From positions 3,388,501 to 3,452,500 of the forward strand of contig NZ_CP022203.1 of the NCBI RefSeq assembly GCF_002305895.1: a stretch of 64,000 bases of DNA, written 5' to 3'. The stretch's first letter is position 1. Each line of letters opens with the position of its first letter. Below the pieces are notes generated by a model that was not told the origin of the DNA, did no database searches, and saw only the letters and a list, made by a program, of their open reading frames with translations. The stretch is from Corallococcus macrosporus DSM 14697 (GTDB lineage: Bacteria > Myxococcota > Myxococcia > Myxococcales > Myxococcaceae). A program made the position numbers and the translations under genes. This document shows positions 1 through 7,059 of the stretch, piece by piece.

Positions 1-21
1 GACTCGGGAAGGAGTGCCCGG

Positions 22-705
22 ATGCGGCCCCGGGCCGTCTTCTTCGACTTGGATGACACGCTGATTGACCGCGCGGGCGCCTTCACGCGCTACGTGGATT
101 CGCTCGTCGCCCGTTACCCGGCGGTGTTCCCCGAGGCCCGGCGCGCCGAGTCCGTGGCGTGGCTGCACACGGTGGATGGCCGCGGCGGCGTGTCCCGGAG
201 CGCGTTCTGCCAGCAGGTGACGGAGGCGTTCCCGGGCCTGGGCCTCACGCCGGACGCGCTCTGGGAGGACCTGGCCTCGCGCCTGCCGCAGCTCGTCCAC
301 GAGGACGCGGACGTCTGCGATTGGGTGGCCTCCGTGGCCCGGTGCCGGCCGGTGGCGGTGGTGTCCAATGGCTCGGCGCGGGTGCAGCGCACCAAGCTGG
401 CCCGCGCGGGGCTGGCGGACGTGTTGCCGGAGGTCTTCCTCTCCGGCGAGGTGGGCGCGTCGAAGCCGGACGCCCGCATCTTCGAGGCCGCGCTGGCCCA
501 CATCGGACGGCCGCCGGAGGAGGTGCTGCACGTGGGGGACGACCCGGAGCGGGACGTCATGGGCGCCGCGCGGCTGGGGCTGGCCACCTGCTGGGTGTCA
601 CACGGCCGCCCGTGGCCGTCCGCGCTGCCGCCGCCCACCTTCACCGTGGAGTGCATCCCGAAGCGCATCGACGACATCGCCGGAGTGCTCACGCGATGGA
701 CATGA
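22..705 (+). CDS. HAD-family hydrolase (phosphatase)
   Basis: A 227-aa haloacid-dehalogenase-superfamily hydrolase, probably a small-molecule phosphatase; the substrate cannot be read from sequence. All four HAD motifs are visible: motif I DLDDT at residues 9-13 (nucleophile D9, general acid D11), motif II Ser at about 115 in VVSNGS, the motif III Lys at about 148 in ASKPDA, and motif IV acidic pair D173-D174 in HVGDDPERD. A purine-rich GGAAGGAG lies about 8 bases before the ATG. The 3' end overlaps the next gene by a few bases, so it looks translationally coupled to the STM4013-STM4012-STM4011 genes and may serve the same pathway. No stop codon of an upstream gene is seen in the first 21 bases. 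Confidence 0.9.
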   Translation: MRPRAVFFDLDDTLIDRAGAFTRYVDSLVARYPAVFPEARRAESVAWLHTVDGRGGVSRSAFCQQVTEAFPGLGLTPDALWEDLASRLPQLVHEDADVCDWVASVARCRPVAVVSNGSARVQRTKLARAGLADVLPEVFLSGEVGASKPDARIFEAALAHIGRPPEEVLHVGDDPERDVMGAARLGLATCWVSHGRPWPSALPPPTFTVECIPKRIDDIAGVLTRWT

Positions 706-1505
706 ACGCCGTGGTCGGCACGCACGACCTGCTCTTCATCACCCTGGACACCCTGCGCTACGACGTGGCGGAGCAGCTCGCGGCCCAGGGCCGCACGCCG
801 AACCTCACGGCCCTGTTGCCGGGAGGCCGGTGGGAGCCGCGGCACTCCCCCGCGAGCTTCACCTACGCGGCGCACCACGCCTTCTTCGCCGGCTTCCTGC
901 CCACGCCCGCCACGCCCGGTCCGCATCCGCGGCGGTTCGCGATGCGCTTCGAGGGCAGCGAGACGACGGCGCCGGGCACCTGCGTGCTGGACGCGCCGGA
1001 CCTCGTCACGGGGCTGGCGGCGCGCGGCTACCACACGGTGTGCATTGGCGGCGTGGGCTTCTTCAACAAGCGCAACCCGCTGGGCAGCGTGCTCCCGGGG
1101 CTCTTCGCGGAGAGCCACTGGAGCCCCGAGCTGGGCGTGCGGGAGCCGCGCTCCACCGGGCATCAGGTGGCGCTCGCCGTCCAACGGCTGGAGGCCGTGC
1201 CTCGCGAGCAGCGCGTCTTCCTCTTCATCAACGTGTCCGCGCTGCACCAGCCGAACCGGCACTACCTGCCGGGCGCGACGGAGGACTCGCGCGAGTCCCA
1301 CGCCGCGGCGCTGGCGTACGTGGACTCGCAGCTCCCTCCGCTCTTCGCGGCCCTGCGGCGCCGGGGGCCTTCCTTCTGCATCGTCTGTTCGGACCACGGC
1401 ACCGCCTACGGCGACGACGGCTTCACCGGCCATCGCCTGGCGCATCCGGTGGTGTGGACGGTGCCCTACGCTGAATTCCTGCTACCTCGAGAGACCGCAC
1501 CATGA
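696..1505 (+). CDS. STM4013/SEN3800-type hydrolase (alkaline phosphatase/sulfatase fold)
   Basis: A 269-aa protein of the alkaline phosphatase-like superfamily, best matched to the STM4013/SEN3800 hydrolase family found beside STM4011, STM4012, STM4014 and STM4015. Metal-site features are visible: LFITLDTLRYD near the N-terminus (Asp plus candidate nucleophile Thr), SALHQPNRH in the middle and CSDHGTAYGDDG followed by GHR near the C-terminus. It is short for a sulfatase and has no signal peptide, so it should be cytoplasmic. Two starts are possible: ATG 696, or ATG 702, which makes a 4-base ATGA overlap with the HAD stop and suits translational coupling. It ends in another ATGA overlap with the STM4012-type gene. 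The substrate is unknown. Confidence 0.85.
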   Translation: MDMNAVVGTHDLLFITLDTLRYDVAEQLAAQGRTPNLTALLPGGRWEPRHSPASFTYAAHHAFFAGFLPTPATPGPHPRRFAMRFEGSETTAPGTCVLDAPDLVTGLAARGYHTVCIGGVGFFNKRNPLGSVLPGLFAESHWSPELGVREPRSTGHQVALAVQRLEAVPREQRVFLFINVSALHQPNRHYLPGATEDSRESHAAALAYVDSQLPPLFAALRRRGPSFCIVCSDHGTAYGDDGFTGHRLAHPVVWTVPYAEFLLPRETAP

Positions 1506-2818
1506 CGCGTCTGGAGCAGATGCTCGAAGGGTCGCCCTATGTGGCGTACCTCTACGGCTACCCGCACAAGACGGCCTACCGGCCCTTCACGCCCACGCTC
1601 CCGCTGGAGTCCGTCTGGGCGGAGGAGCGCCGCGACGCGCTGTTCCTCTACGTCCACGTGCCCTTCTGCGAGATGCGCTGCGGCTTCTGCAACCTGTTCA
1701 CCGCCGCCGGGCCGAAGCAGGACGTGGTGGACGGGTACCTGGGCGCGCTGGTCCGCGAGACGAAGCGGGTGAAGGACGCGCTGGGCACGGCGACGTTCGC
1801 CCGGGCCGCCATTGGCGGTGGCACGCCGACGCTGCTGGACGTGGCGGGGTTGAACACCGTGTTCGACCTGGCGGAAGGCGTCATGGGCGCGGACATGAAG
1901 AACATCCCCGTGTCCGTGGAGGTGTCGCCGGAGACGGTGGACGCGCAGAAGCTCCAGGTGCTCCGCTCGCGCGGCACGGACCGGGTGAGCATGGGCATCC
2001 AGAGCTTCATCGAGGCGGAGGTGGCCGCGGTGAAGCGGCCCCAGAAGACGGCGCAGGTGGAGGCGGCGCTGGACCTCATCCGCGCCACGGGCTTCCCCAC
2101 GCTGAACCTGGACCTCATCTACGGCATGGAGGGGCAGACGGAGGAGAGCTTCCTCTACTCGCTGCGGACCGCGCTTCGCTATACGCCGGAGGAAATCTAC
2201 CTCTATCCGCTCTACGTCCGGCCGCTGACCTTCCTGGGCAAGAAGGCGCGCGCGTGGGACGACCTGCGCCTGTCGCTGTACCGCGTGGGCCGCGACTTCC
2301 TCCTGTCGGAGGGCTACACGCAGGTCTCCATGCGGATGTTCCGCGCGAAGCACGCGCCGGACCTGGGCGGCCCGGTGTACCGCTGCCAGGAGGACGGCAT
2401 GGTGGGGCTGGGCTGCGGGGCGCGCTCGTATACGGGCCGGGTACATTACTCGTCCGAGTACGCGGTGGGCTCGCGCGAGGTGCGCTCCATCATCTCCTCG
2501 TACAGCGAGCGCACGGAGGCGTCCTTCGGCGAGGTGGGCTACGGCTTCCGCCTGGACTCCGAGGAGCGGCGCCGGCGTTACATGCTGCTGTCCCTGCTGG
2601 CGGACGGCGTGGACCTGGCCGAGTACCGGCAGCGCTTCTGCACCGACGCGCTGGAGGACTTCCCGGAGCTGGAGGAGCTGGAGGCGCACGGGCTGGCGCG
2701 GAACCACGGCGGCGTGGTGCGGCTCACCGCGGCCGGCGTGGAGCGCTCCGACCTGATTGGCCCCTGGCTCCACTCCGAGCAGGTGCAGGCGATGATGAAG
2801 GAGTACGCTTGGCGATGA
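1502..2818 (+). CDS. STM4012-type radical SAM protein
   Basis: A 438-aa radical SAM enzyme resembling coproporphyrinogen dehydrogenase (HemN) and best placed in the STM4012 family. The cluster motif CX3CX2C is C56-C60-C63 (FCEMRCGFCNLF), followed by a GGGTP SAM-binding motif near residue 103. The HemN-type segments MGIQSF, LNLDLIYGMEGQT and LYPLYVRPLT follow. The C-terminal region resembles the HemN-C winged helix. It starts in an ATGA overlap with the upstream hydrolase and ends in an ATGA overlap with the STM4011-type radical SAM gene, so the two radical SAM enzymes are translationally coupled. Function of the family is unknown; a true heme-synthesis role is unlikely given the neighbours. 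Confidence 0.92.
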   Translation: MTRLEQMLEGSPYVAYLYGYPHKTAYRPFTPTLPLESVWAEERRDALFLYVHVPFCEMRCGFCNLFTAAGPKQDVVDGYLGALVRETKRVKDALGTATFARAAIGGGTPTLLDVAGLNTVFDLAEGVMGADMKNIPVSVEVSPETVDAQKLQVLRSRGTDRVSMGIQSFIEAEVAAVKRPQKTAQVEAALDLIRATGFPTLNLDLIYGMEGQTEESFLYSLRTALRYTPEEIYLYPLYVRPLTFLGKKARAWDDLRLSLYRVGRDFLLSEGYTQVSMRMFRAKHAPDLGGPVYRCQEDGMVGLGCGARSYTGRVHYSSEYAVGSREVRSIISSYSERTEASFGEVGYGFRLDSEERRRRYMLLSLLADGVDLAEYRQRFCTDALEDFPELEELEAHGLARNHGGVVRLTAAGVERSDLIGPWLHSEQVQAMMKEYAWR

Positions 2819-3684
2819 AGCTCACCGTGCTCTATCGAGGCCCGCTGTCGAGCTGTAACTACGGCTGCGAGTACTGCCCCTTCGGCAAGTGGAAGCACAC
2901 CGAGGAGGAGCTGGCCAAGGACCGCGCGGACCTGGAGCGCTTCGTCGCGTGGGTGGAGGCGCGCACGCAGGACACGGTGTCGGTGTTCTTCACGCCGTGG
3001 GGCGAGGCGCTCATCTGGCCCTGGTATCAGGAGGCGCTGGCCCGCCTGTCACACCTGCCGCACGTGGAGCGGCTGGCCATCCAGACGAACCTGTCCTGCA
3101 AGCTGGACTGGTTGGCCCGGGCGAGCGCGGACAAGCTGGGCATCTGGGCCACGTACCACCCGGAGTGGACGAAGCGGCACCGCTTCGTGGCCCAGTGCGC
3201 GAAGCTGACCGAATTGGGTGTGCGGCACAGCGTGGGCGTGGTGGGCTTCCTGCGCTTCACGGAGGAGGCGGAGGCCCTGCGCGCCGAGCTCCCCGCGGAC
3301 ACCTACCTGTGGATCAACGCCGTGAAGGACGGGCAGGAGGAGCCGTACACGGCCGAGGACGTGGCGCGCTTCACGCGGCTGGACCCGCTGTTCCCGGTGA
3401 ACAACACACGCCACCCGAGCCTGGGCCGCGCGTGCCGGGGCGGGGAGTCCGTCATCTCCGTGGACGGCGAGGGCACGGCGCGGCGGTGCCACTTCATTGA
3501 AGAAGCGATTGGGAACATCTACGCGCCGGACTTCGACGCCGCGTTGAAGCCCCGGCCGTGCGCGAAGCAGACCTGTGGGTGCCATATCGGGTACGTGCAC
3601 CTGGAGTACCTGGAGCTGGACCGCGTCTTCGGCTCGGGCATCCTGGAGCGCGTCCCGGCAATCCGCTGGGGAGGACGTCCCTAG
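2815..3684 (+). CDS. STM4011-type radical SAM protein
   Basis: A 289-aa radical SAM protein of the STM4011 family. The motif CX3CX2C is C14-C18-C21 (CNYGCEYC). Extra cysteines in the C-terminal half (GRACRGG, RRCHF, CAKQTCGC) could bind an auxiliary Fe-S cluster, as in SPASM-like peptide-modifying enzymes; that is inference. The start is the ATG at 2815 in an ATGA overlap with the STM4012-type gene. A longer frame runs open far upstream but overlaps the two preceding genes. The stop at 3684 lies 19 bases before the left inverted repeat of the AT-richer island, so this is the last gene of the plus-strand operon. Confidence 0.9.
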   Translation: MKLTVLYRGPLSSCNYGCEYCPFGKWKHTEEELAKDRADLERFVAWVEARTQDTVSVFFTPWGEALIWPWYQEALARLSHLPHVERLAIQTNLSCKLDWLARASADKLGIWATYHPEWTKRHRFVAQCAKLTELGVRHSVGVVGFLRFTEEAEALRAELPADTYLWINAVKDGQEEPYTAEDVARFTRLDPLFPVNNTRHPSLGRACRGGESVISVDGEGTARRCHFIEEAIGNIYAPDFDAALKPRPCAKQTCGCHIGYVHLEYLELDRVFGSGILERVPAIRWGGRP

Positions 3685-3703
3685 GATGGAGTGCCGCCTG
3701 TTA

Positions 3704-3712
3704 GCGCCAATT
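3704..3712 (+). repeat. Left 9-bp inverted repeat of the island
   Basis: GCGCCAATT, 19 bases after the STM4011-type stop codon. It is the exact reverse complement of the sequence at 5905-5913, and the bases just inside are similar but not identical (ctgg versus tccg read inward). The orientation is that of terminal inverted repeats. A 9-bp match may still arise by chance. Confidence 0.45.
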
Positions 3713-3947
3713 CTGGCTTGCCGAGCATCGCTGTCGTAGATGTTGGATGCGCCCAGTCTTGCTCGCATTGCCTGGGTGCTGTTCACTTCACTCGTTTACT
3801 GTGTTGCGGTATATATAAGTAGAAACAGTTTTGCAGTTGGTGTGCTGCTGGTCTGTGGTTCGCCTGGGGTGTTGTGTTTGTGTTTCAATGATGCGCTGCG
3901 ACATGGCTGTGTCTGGATTGAGTGTCGATTGATCGGAGGGTCAAGGA

Positions 3948-4418
3948 ATGCTTCCTGTTTTTGCGATAGTTGGACTTGGCGGCCTGCTCTGGTGGGCCAC
4001 AAGAAATGGCCATCCTAGTGCATTTATTAGTTTTGCGGCAGAAGATGCAAAATATCGGGACTATTTGGTGGAGCAGGCCAAGCGAGAAAGAACTCCGTTC
4101 AAATTCCAGGACCGCTCACTTCATGAGCCATTTAGCAACGCCTGGAAGACTCAGACTCGAGAGATAATCAAAAAATCGGATGTTATGATTGTGATGATTG
4201 GGGCTGATACGCACAGGGCAGAGGGCGCTTTATGGGAAATTCGCACGGCCCGCGAGGAAGGGGTTTATGTTTTTGGAGTTCATATTAGCAAGAATTCGAA
4301 GGGGAAAATTCCCAAGGAGCTTCATTTTTGTCGTGTTGTCGAGTGGAGCCACGACGGGATCGCTGAAGAGTTGAGTCGAGCTGAACTCTATCGCAAGCGG
4401 AAGATGGCTAGAGAGTGA
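3948..4418 (+). CDS. Membrane-anchored TIR-like protein
   Basis: A 156-aa protein with an N-terminal hydrophobic segment (about residues 1-17) followed by a TIR-like domain of the DUF1863/ThsB type. It has beta-A AFISFA, an acidic AEDAKYRDYLVEQAK helix, WKTQTREIIKKSDVMIVMIG, and GALWEIRTAREE, whose Glu is in the position expected for the catalytic/NAD-contacting Glu of TIR enzymes. The start is well supported: GGAGGG at 3935-3940 lies 7 bases before the ATG. It is a paralogue of the TIR gene at 5070-5453 (shared FISFA, WKT, IVM, GALWE). Its last 31 bases overlap the convergent membrane-protein gene. In Thoeris, ThsB TIRs make an NAD-derived signal after phage sensing; the same role here is inference. 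Confidence 0.75.
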   Translation: MLPVFAIVGLGGLLWWATRNGHPSAFISFAAEDAKYRDYLVEQAKRERTPFKFQDRSLHEPFSNAWKTQTREIIKKSDVMIVMIGADTHRAEGALWEIRTAREEGVYVFGVHISKNSKGKIPKELHFCRVVEWSHDGIAEELSRAELYRKRKMARE

Positions 4419-5065
4419 TAGAGCTGAACTGACGCGGCTACGAGTATTCCTAAGTGCAGGGCGAAGAATACCCACGGAACCCAGGGCTCAATGGCGGTGA
4501 ATGGAAGGTATTTTTTTTTGTCCTTCCCTTCTCCCAGCGCGGTCCATTCTGCTGCAAAGAGGCGTAGTGGTAGGTATTCTTCTATCGCATGGATGACGTC
4601 GAATTTTCCTTGATTGATGCCTCTGTAGGATCTGAGCAGGCGGTTCCATGAGTAGCAGAGCGACAGCCCCGCCAGTCCAACTCCGACATGCCATTGAATG
4701 GCTGAGTTGGGAGTGCCTTGGGGCCAGGCGATTCCGAGTAATCCTATGAGAGCCGTGTTGATCGTGAGAAAGAATGTGTTCGCATGCTGACGGCGTTCGC
4801 TGACTTTATCCATTAGTTCTATGTACATTTTGTATTGGTCCAGTAGATGTGAGCGGTATTCGGCCCCATACTCTTCGGAGGGGGCGGCTAATATTTTTAT
4901 TGATGCGTTGCTGTTGTTTTTTGTCGGGTTTGACGTGTTTGACGTGTTTGACGTGTTTTTGTTGTTGGGTTGAATTGTGTTGTGGTTTTGTTCTTTTGTG
5001 AGGGGCTTGGTAGGGCGTTCGCTGCGGGAAGATTCACTGCGGGAAGATCTGCGTCGTTTTGCCAT
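4388..5065 (-). CDS. Multi-pass membrane protein, candidate effector of the TIR module
   Basis: A 225-aa protein with a basic and Asn/Ser/Thr-rich N-terminal tail (residues 1-56), a charged amphipathic segment (YRSHLLDQYKMYIELMDKVSERR), then hydrophobic segments at about 93-113, 125-143 and 194-218. It resembles small bacterial proteins annotated as RipA-family or SLATT-like (2TM, conflict-system) membrane proteins; the assignment is by eye. The ATG at 5065 lies 4 bases after the stop of the TIR gene upstream, so the two are a translational pair; an in-frame TTG at 5095 is an alternative start. There is no strong ribosome site of its own. It would fit the membrane-disrupting effector of a TIR-signalling abortive-infection system (inference). 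Confidence 0.7.
   Translation of the reverse strand: MAKRRRSSRSESSRSERPTKPLTKEQNHNTIQPNNKNTSNTSNTSNPTKNNSNASIKILAAPSEEYGAEYRSHLLDQYKMYIELMDKVSERRQHANTFFLTINTALIGLLGIAWPQGTPNSAIQWHVGVGLAGLSLCYSWNRLLRSYRGINQGKFDVIHAIEEYLPLRLFAAEWTALGEGKDKKKYLPFTAIEPWVPWVFFALHLGILVAASVQLYHSLAIFRLR
4932..4958. repeat. Three tandem copies of a 9-bp unit inside the membrane-protein gene
   Basis: GACGTGTTT is repeated exactly three times (4932-4940, 4941-4949, 4950-4958), coding for the Thr-Ser-Asn repeat in the N-terminal tail. Unit length is a multiple of three, so copy-number change would alter the tail without breaking the frame. Confidence 0.85.
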
Positions 5066-5069
5066 GGCG

Positions 5070-5453
5070 TTAGAGTCGGGTGATGAAGTTGGCAATGCCC
5101 TGCCAATTCCAAGGGATTATGCGTATGCCAAGGAGTTCAAATGGAACGGAGCTGTCATCTGAGTAGGCCCATACCCCTATGACGGGAATCCGCTCCTCAA
5201 GAGCACATCGGACTTCCCAAAGAGCTCCACTGGAGCGTTCGGTGTTTTTACTCACCATGACGATGAGGCCGTCGCAGCCGCGGATTTTGGTTCGGCAGTT
5301 GGTTTTCCACTGGCTGTCCCAAGGAGTTTTTACGGACATGTCTACGAAATGGAATGGACTGTGAGCGCCTCTTGCTTGACCCACTAGGAAATCACGAGCC
5401 CAAGTATCTTCGGGGACTGCAAAGCTGATAAAGAGTCGATTGTTTCGCGCCAT
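5070..5453 (-). CDS. TIR-like protein (ThsB/DUF1863 type)
   Basis: A 127-aa single-domain TIR-like protein. Visible elements are RLFISFAVPED (beta-A with acidic turn), the WKTNCRTKIRGCDGLIVMVS helix-strand and GALWEVRCALEERIPVIGVW, containing the conserved Glu. The domain has no membrane segment, unlike its paralogue at 3948-4418. ATG 5453 was chosen; an in-frame TTG at 5462 adds three residues, and neither has a strong ribosome site. The stop is 4 bases before the membrane-protein start, making a TIR plus membrane-protein operon. The Thoeris-like pairing (TIR signal producer plus effector) is inference from domain content. Confidence 0.75.
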   Translation of the reverse strand: MARNNRLFISFAVPEDTWARDFLVGQARGAHSPFHFVDMSVKTPWDSQWKTNCRTKIRGCDGLIVMVSKNTERSSGALWEVRCALEERIPVIGVWAYSDDSSVPFELLGIRIIPWNWQGIANFITRL

Positions 5454-5904
5454 TGGTCTCAAATCTCGAATTTGGTGTGGTTCAAAGGGAAGTTCTAGGG
5501 GCGGAAATCCTACTTTAACCTATTGTGAATGTGGCGAACAAGCGGGGTTTGGGCAACTTGAGAATGAGGTGATGGCATTGTCTTTGATTCAGATGGGGCG
5601 CTCAAGGGTGCCGCTAGTGTTCGGCTGGCGGCTGCTGTGTGCAATGGCATTTGTGTTGTAGTTGGGGGTGTATCTGTTTTTAGGGGACGTCGTGCAGTTG
5701 GTGGATGGTGTGGTGATTTGCCTCGGCCTCTCTCGTTGTGGATGGGAGTGTAAATGCTTGGTCATTCTTGTGTATCTATGTGATTTTTTGATTGTGAGAC
5801 TTTTGGTTTTGCCGTTTCTTGTTTGGCTTGGCGGCACGCGCGTTGGTCGGATGGGTGGTGGCGGCCTTGAGTCGGCAGTGTAAGGCTGAATGTAGACTGT
5901 CGGA
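5454..5904. other. AT-richer non-coding stretch upstream of the TIR gene
   Basis: About 450 bases with no convincing gene. The short open frames here on both strands have unnatural composition (runs of Pro/Thr/Ser/Arg or of Val/Leu) and no ribosome sites. It must hold the promoter of the minus-strand TIR/membrane-protein pair. The last 90 bases (about 5820-5913) are GC-richer again. Confidence 0.4.
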
Positions 5905-5913
5905 AATTGGCGC
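5905..5913 (-). repeat. Right 9-bp inverted repeat of the island
   Basis: AATTGGCGC on the plus strand, the reverse complement of 3704-3712, and 6 bases before the STM4014-type stop codon (5920-5922 on the plus strand). Together the two repeats frame the whole AT-richer segment. Confidence 0.45.
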
Positions 5914-5919
5914 ATAATG

Positions 5920-7053
5920 TCATGTTGTGCGGAGGGCCTCGCGAATCTCCCACTCGTACACGGTGAGCCCGTCGCGGCGGAGGTTGGGGAGCAAATCTCC
6001 AAAGGCATTGGCTTCAATCACCCGGTGCCCGGTGAAGTGCTCCTCGTACATGAGGTCGATGCCCACGTGGAGGCAGTCATGGGACTTCGCCACCGTGCGG
6101 CAGCTCTCTATGGCGTCCGCGAGCTCATTCCGGGGGACCTCTGCGTGGAAGTCGTCCAGGTCGCCCCGCCAGCCGCCCAGGTGCAGGTTGGTGATGGGCC
6201 GCAGGCTCTGCCGCACCACCGTGAAGGCCGGCTCGCCGCGGACCATCAGCACGCGGCAGTCGAAGTAGTCGCCGCCCAGCCGCGCCTTGGGAATCGAGCG
6301 CTCCACCTGTGAGCCCTCGCGCAGCAGGTACGTGAGGATTTCATCCACCCGCTCGGGCTCCTCGATGCGGCGCACCTTCAGCGAGTTGTACCAGCCCGTC
6401 TTCGCCACTTCGATGGTGGTGGTCAGCGTGTCCGCCGAGCGCCCCCGCCGGTAGATGGCGAGGCACGACGCGGACGAGCCGCACGACACCTTCACGAAGA
6501 CCTCGCGGCAGTCCGCTTCTTCCATCCGCGCACGGAGTGATTCCACGTCCGTGACGCCTTCCAGGGCCTCTGGAACGGGCACGCCCAGGGCGGCGTAGCG
6601 GCGGGAGGTGATGCGCTTGTCGAAGAGGTCCGCGATGGCGGAGGGCTTCTGAAGGACGCGCCAGCGAGGGTGCGCGGTGAAGATGGCCTCCAGCTCCGCC
6701 AGGACGCGCAGGAAGCCCAGGTGATGCTGCCGGGGGCTGAGGATGCGGCCGTGGTCCTCGGGCAGCCGGTCCACCTGCTCCGGCGTGAGGACCGAGCAGC
6801 CGTGGCCCACGGCGTCCGCGTAGCCCCGCTTGAGCAGGGCCTTCTCCACGTCCCAGTTCTCCCCCGTGGAGTCGATACGGACCAGCGCCTCCGAATCCGG
6901 CAGGTCCGCCAGGAGGCCCGGTGCCGCCAGCAGCTCACGCCAGGCCACGACGTGGGCGGGGGAGAGGCCCTGGCGGGCCAGGGCCTCCTGAAAGAGCGCG
7001 ACGCGCCGGTTCTCCGGATTGCCGATGAGGATGAACGGAGGCGCGCCTGCCAT
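5920..7053 (-). CDS. STM4014-type ATP-grasp protein
   Basis: A 377-aa protein of the STM4014 family with an ATP-grasp-like architecture. It has an N-terminal Rossmann-like part (FILIGNPENRRVALFQEAL), a central segment with EVFVKVSCGSSASC (ATP-binding Lys and glycine/serine loop), RVLMVRGEPAFTVVRQS, and a C-terminal metal-binding site GIDLMYEEHFTGHRVIEANAFGDLLPN with the Asp, Glu and Asn typical of ATP-grasp enzymes. ATP-grasp enzymes ligate carboxylates to amines or thiols, so it may modify a peptide or protein. It lies 6 bases downstream of the LRR/WGR gene on the same strand. In Salmonella these genes are clustered; here the STM4011-4013 half faces it across the island. Confidence 0.8.
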   Translation of the reverse strand: MAGAPPFILIGNPENRRVALFQEALARQGLSPAHVVAWRELLAAPGLLADLPDSEALVRIDSTGENWDVEKALLKRGYADAVGHGCSVLTPEQVDRLPEDHGRILSPRQHHLGFLRVLAELEAIFTAHPRWRVLQKPSAIADLFDKRITSRRYAALGVPVPEALEGVTDVESLRARMEEADCREVFVKVSCGSSASCLAIYRRGRSADTLTTTIEVAKTGWYNSLKVRRIEEPERVDEILTYLLREGSQVERSIPKARLGGDYFDCRVLMVRGEPAFTVVRQSLRPITNLHLGGWRGDLDDFHAEVPRNELADAIESCRTVAKSHDCLHVGIDLMYEEHFTGHRVIEANAFGDLLPNLRRDGLTVYEWEIREALRTT

Positions 7054-7059
7054 GCGGCG

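Larger units (their letters stand above)
3704..5913. mobile_element. AT-richer TIR/membrane-protein island between STM4011 and STM4014 genes
   Basis: A 2.2-kb segment that fills the space between the STM4011-type stop (3684) and the STM4014-type stop (5920). It is visibly richer in A/T than everything around it, with runs such as gtattttttttt and tgacgtgttt repeats. Its genes use A/T-ending codons, unlike the neighbours. It starts and ends with a 9-bp inverted repeat (3704-3712 and 5905-5913). It carries two TIR-like genes and one membrane-protein gene and no recognisable transposase or integrase. No target-site duplication was seen. A horizontally acquired defence cassette is the best reading; the mobility mechanism is unknown. 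Confidence 0.55.

Noticed and set aside
3740-4018. 92-aa hydrophobic open frame before the plus-strand TIR gene
   Set aside because: No ribosome site, no recognisable domain, and it overlaps the well-supported TIR start in another frame.
4900-4965. CRISPR-like short tandem repeats
   Set aside because: Three 9-bp direct repeats without spacers inside a coding region; not a CRISPR array.
5589-6017. 142-aa open frame on the minus strand in the island
   Set aside because: It is Pro/Ser/Thr/Arg-rich, has no ribosome site, and overlaps STM4014 in another frame.
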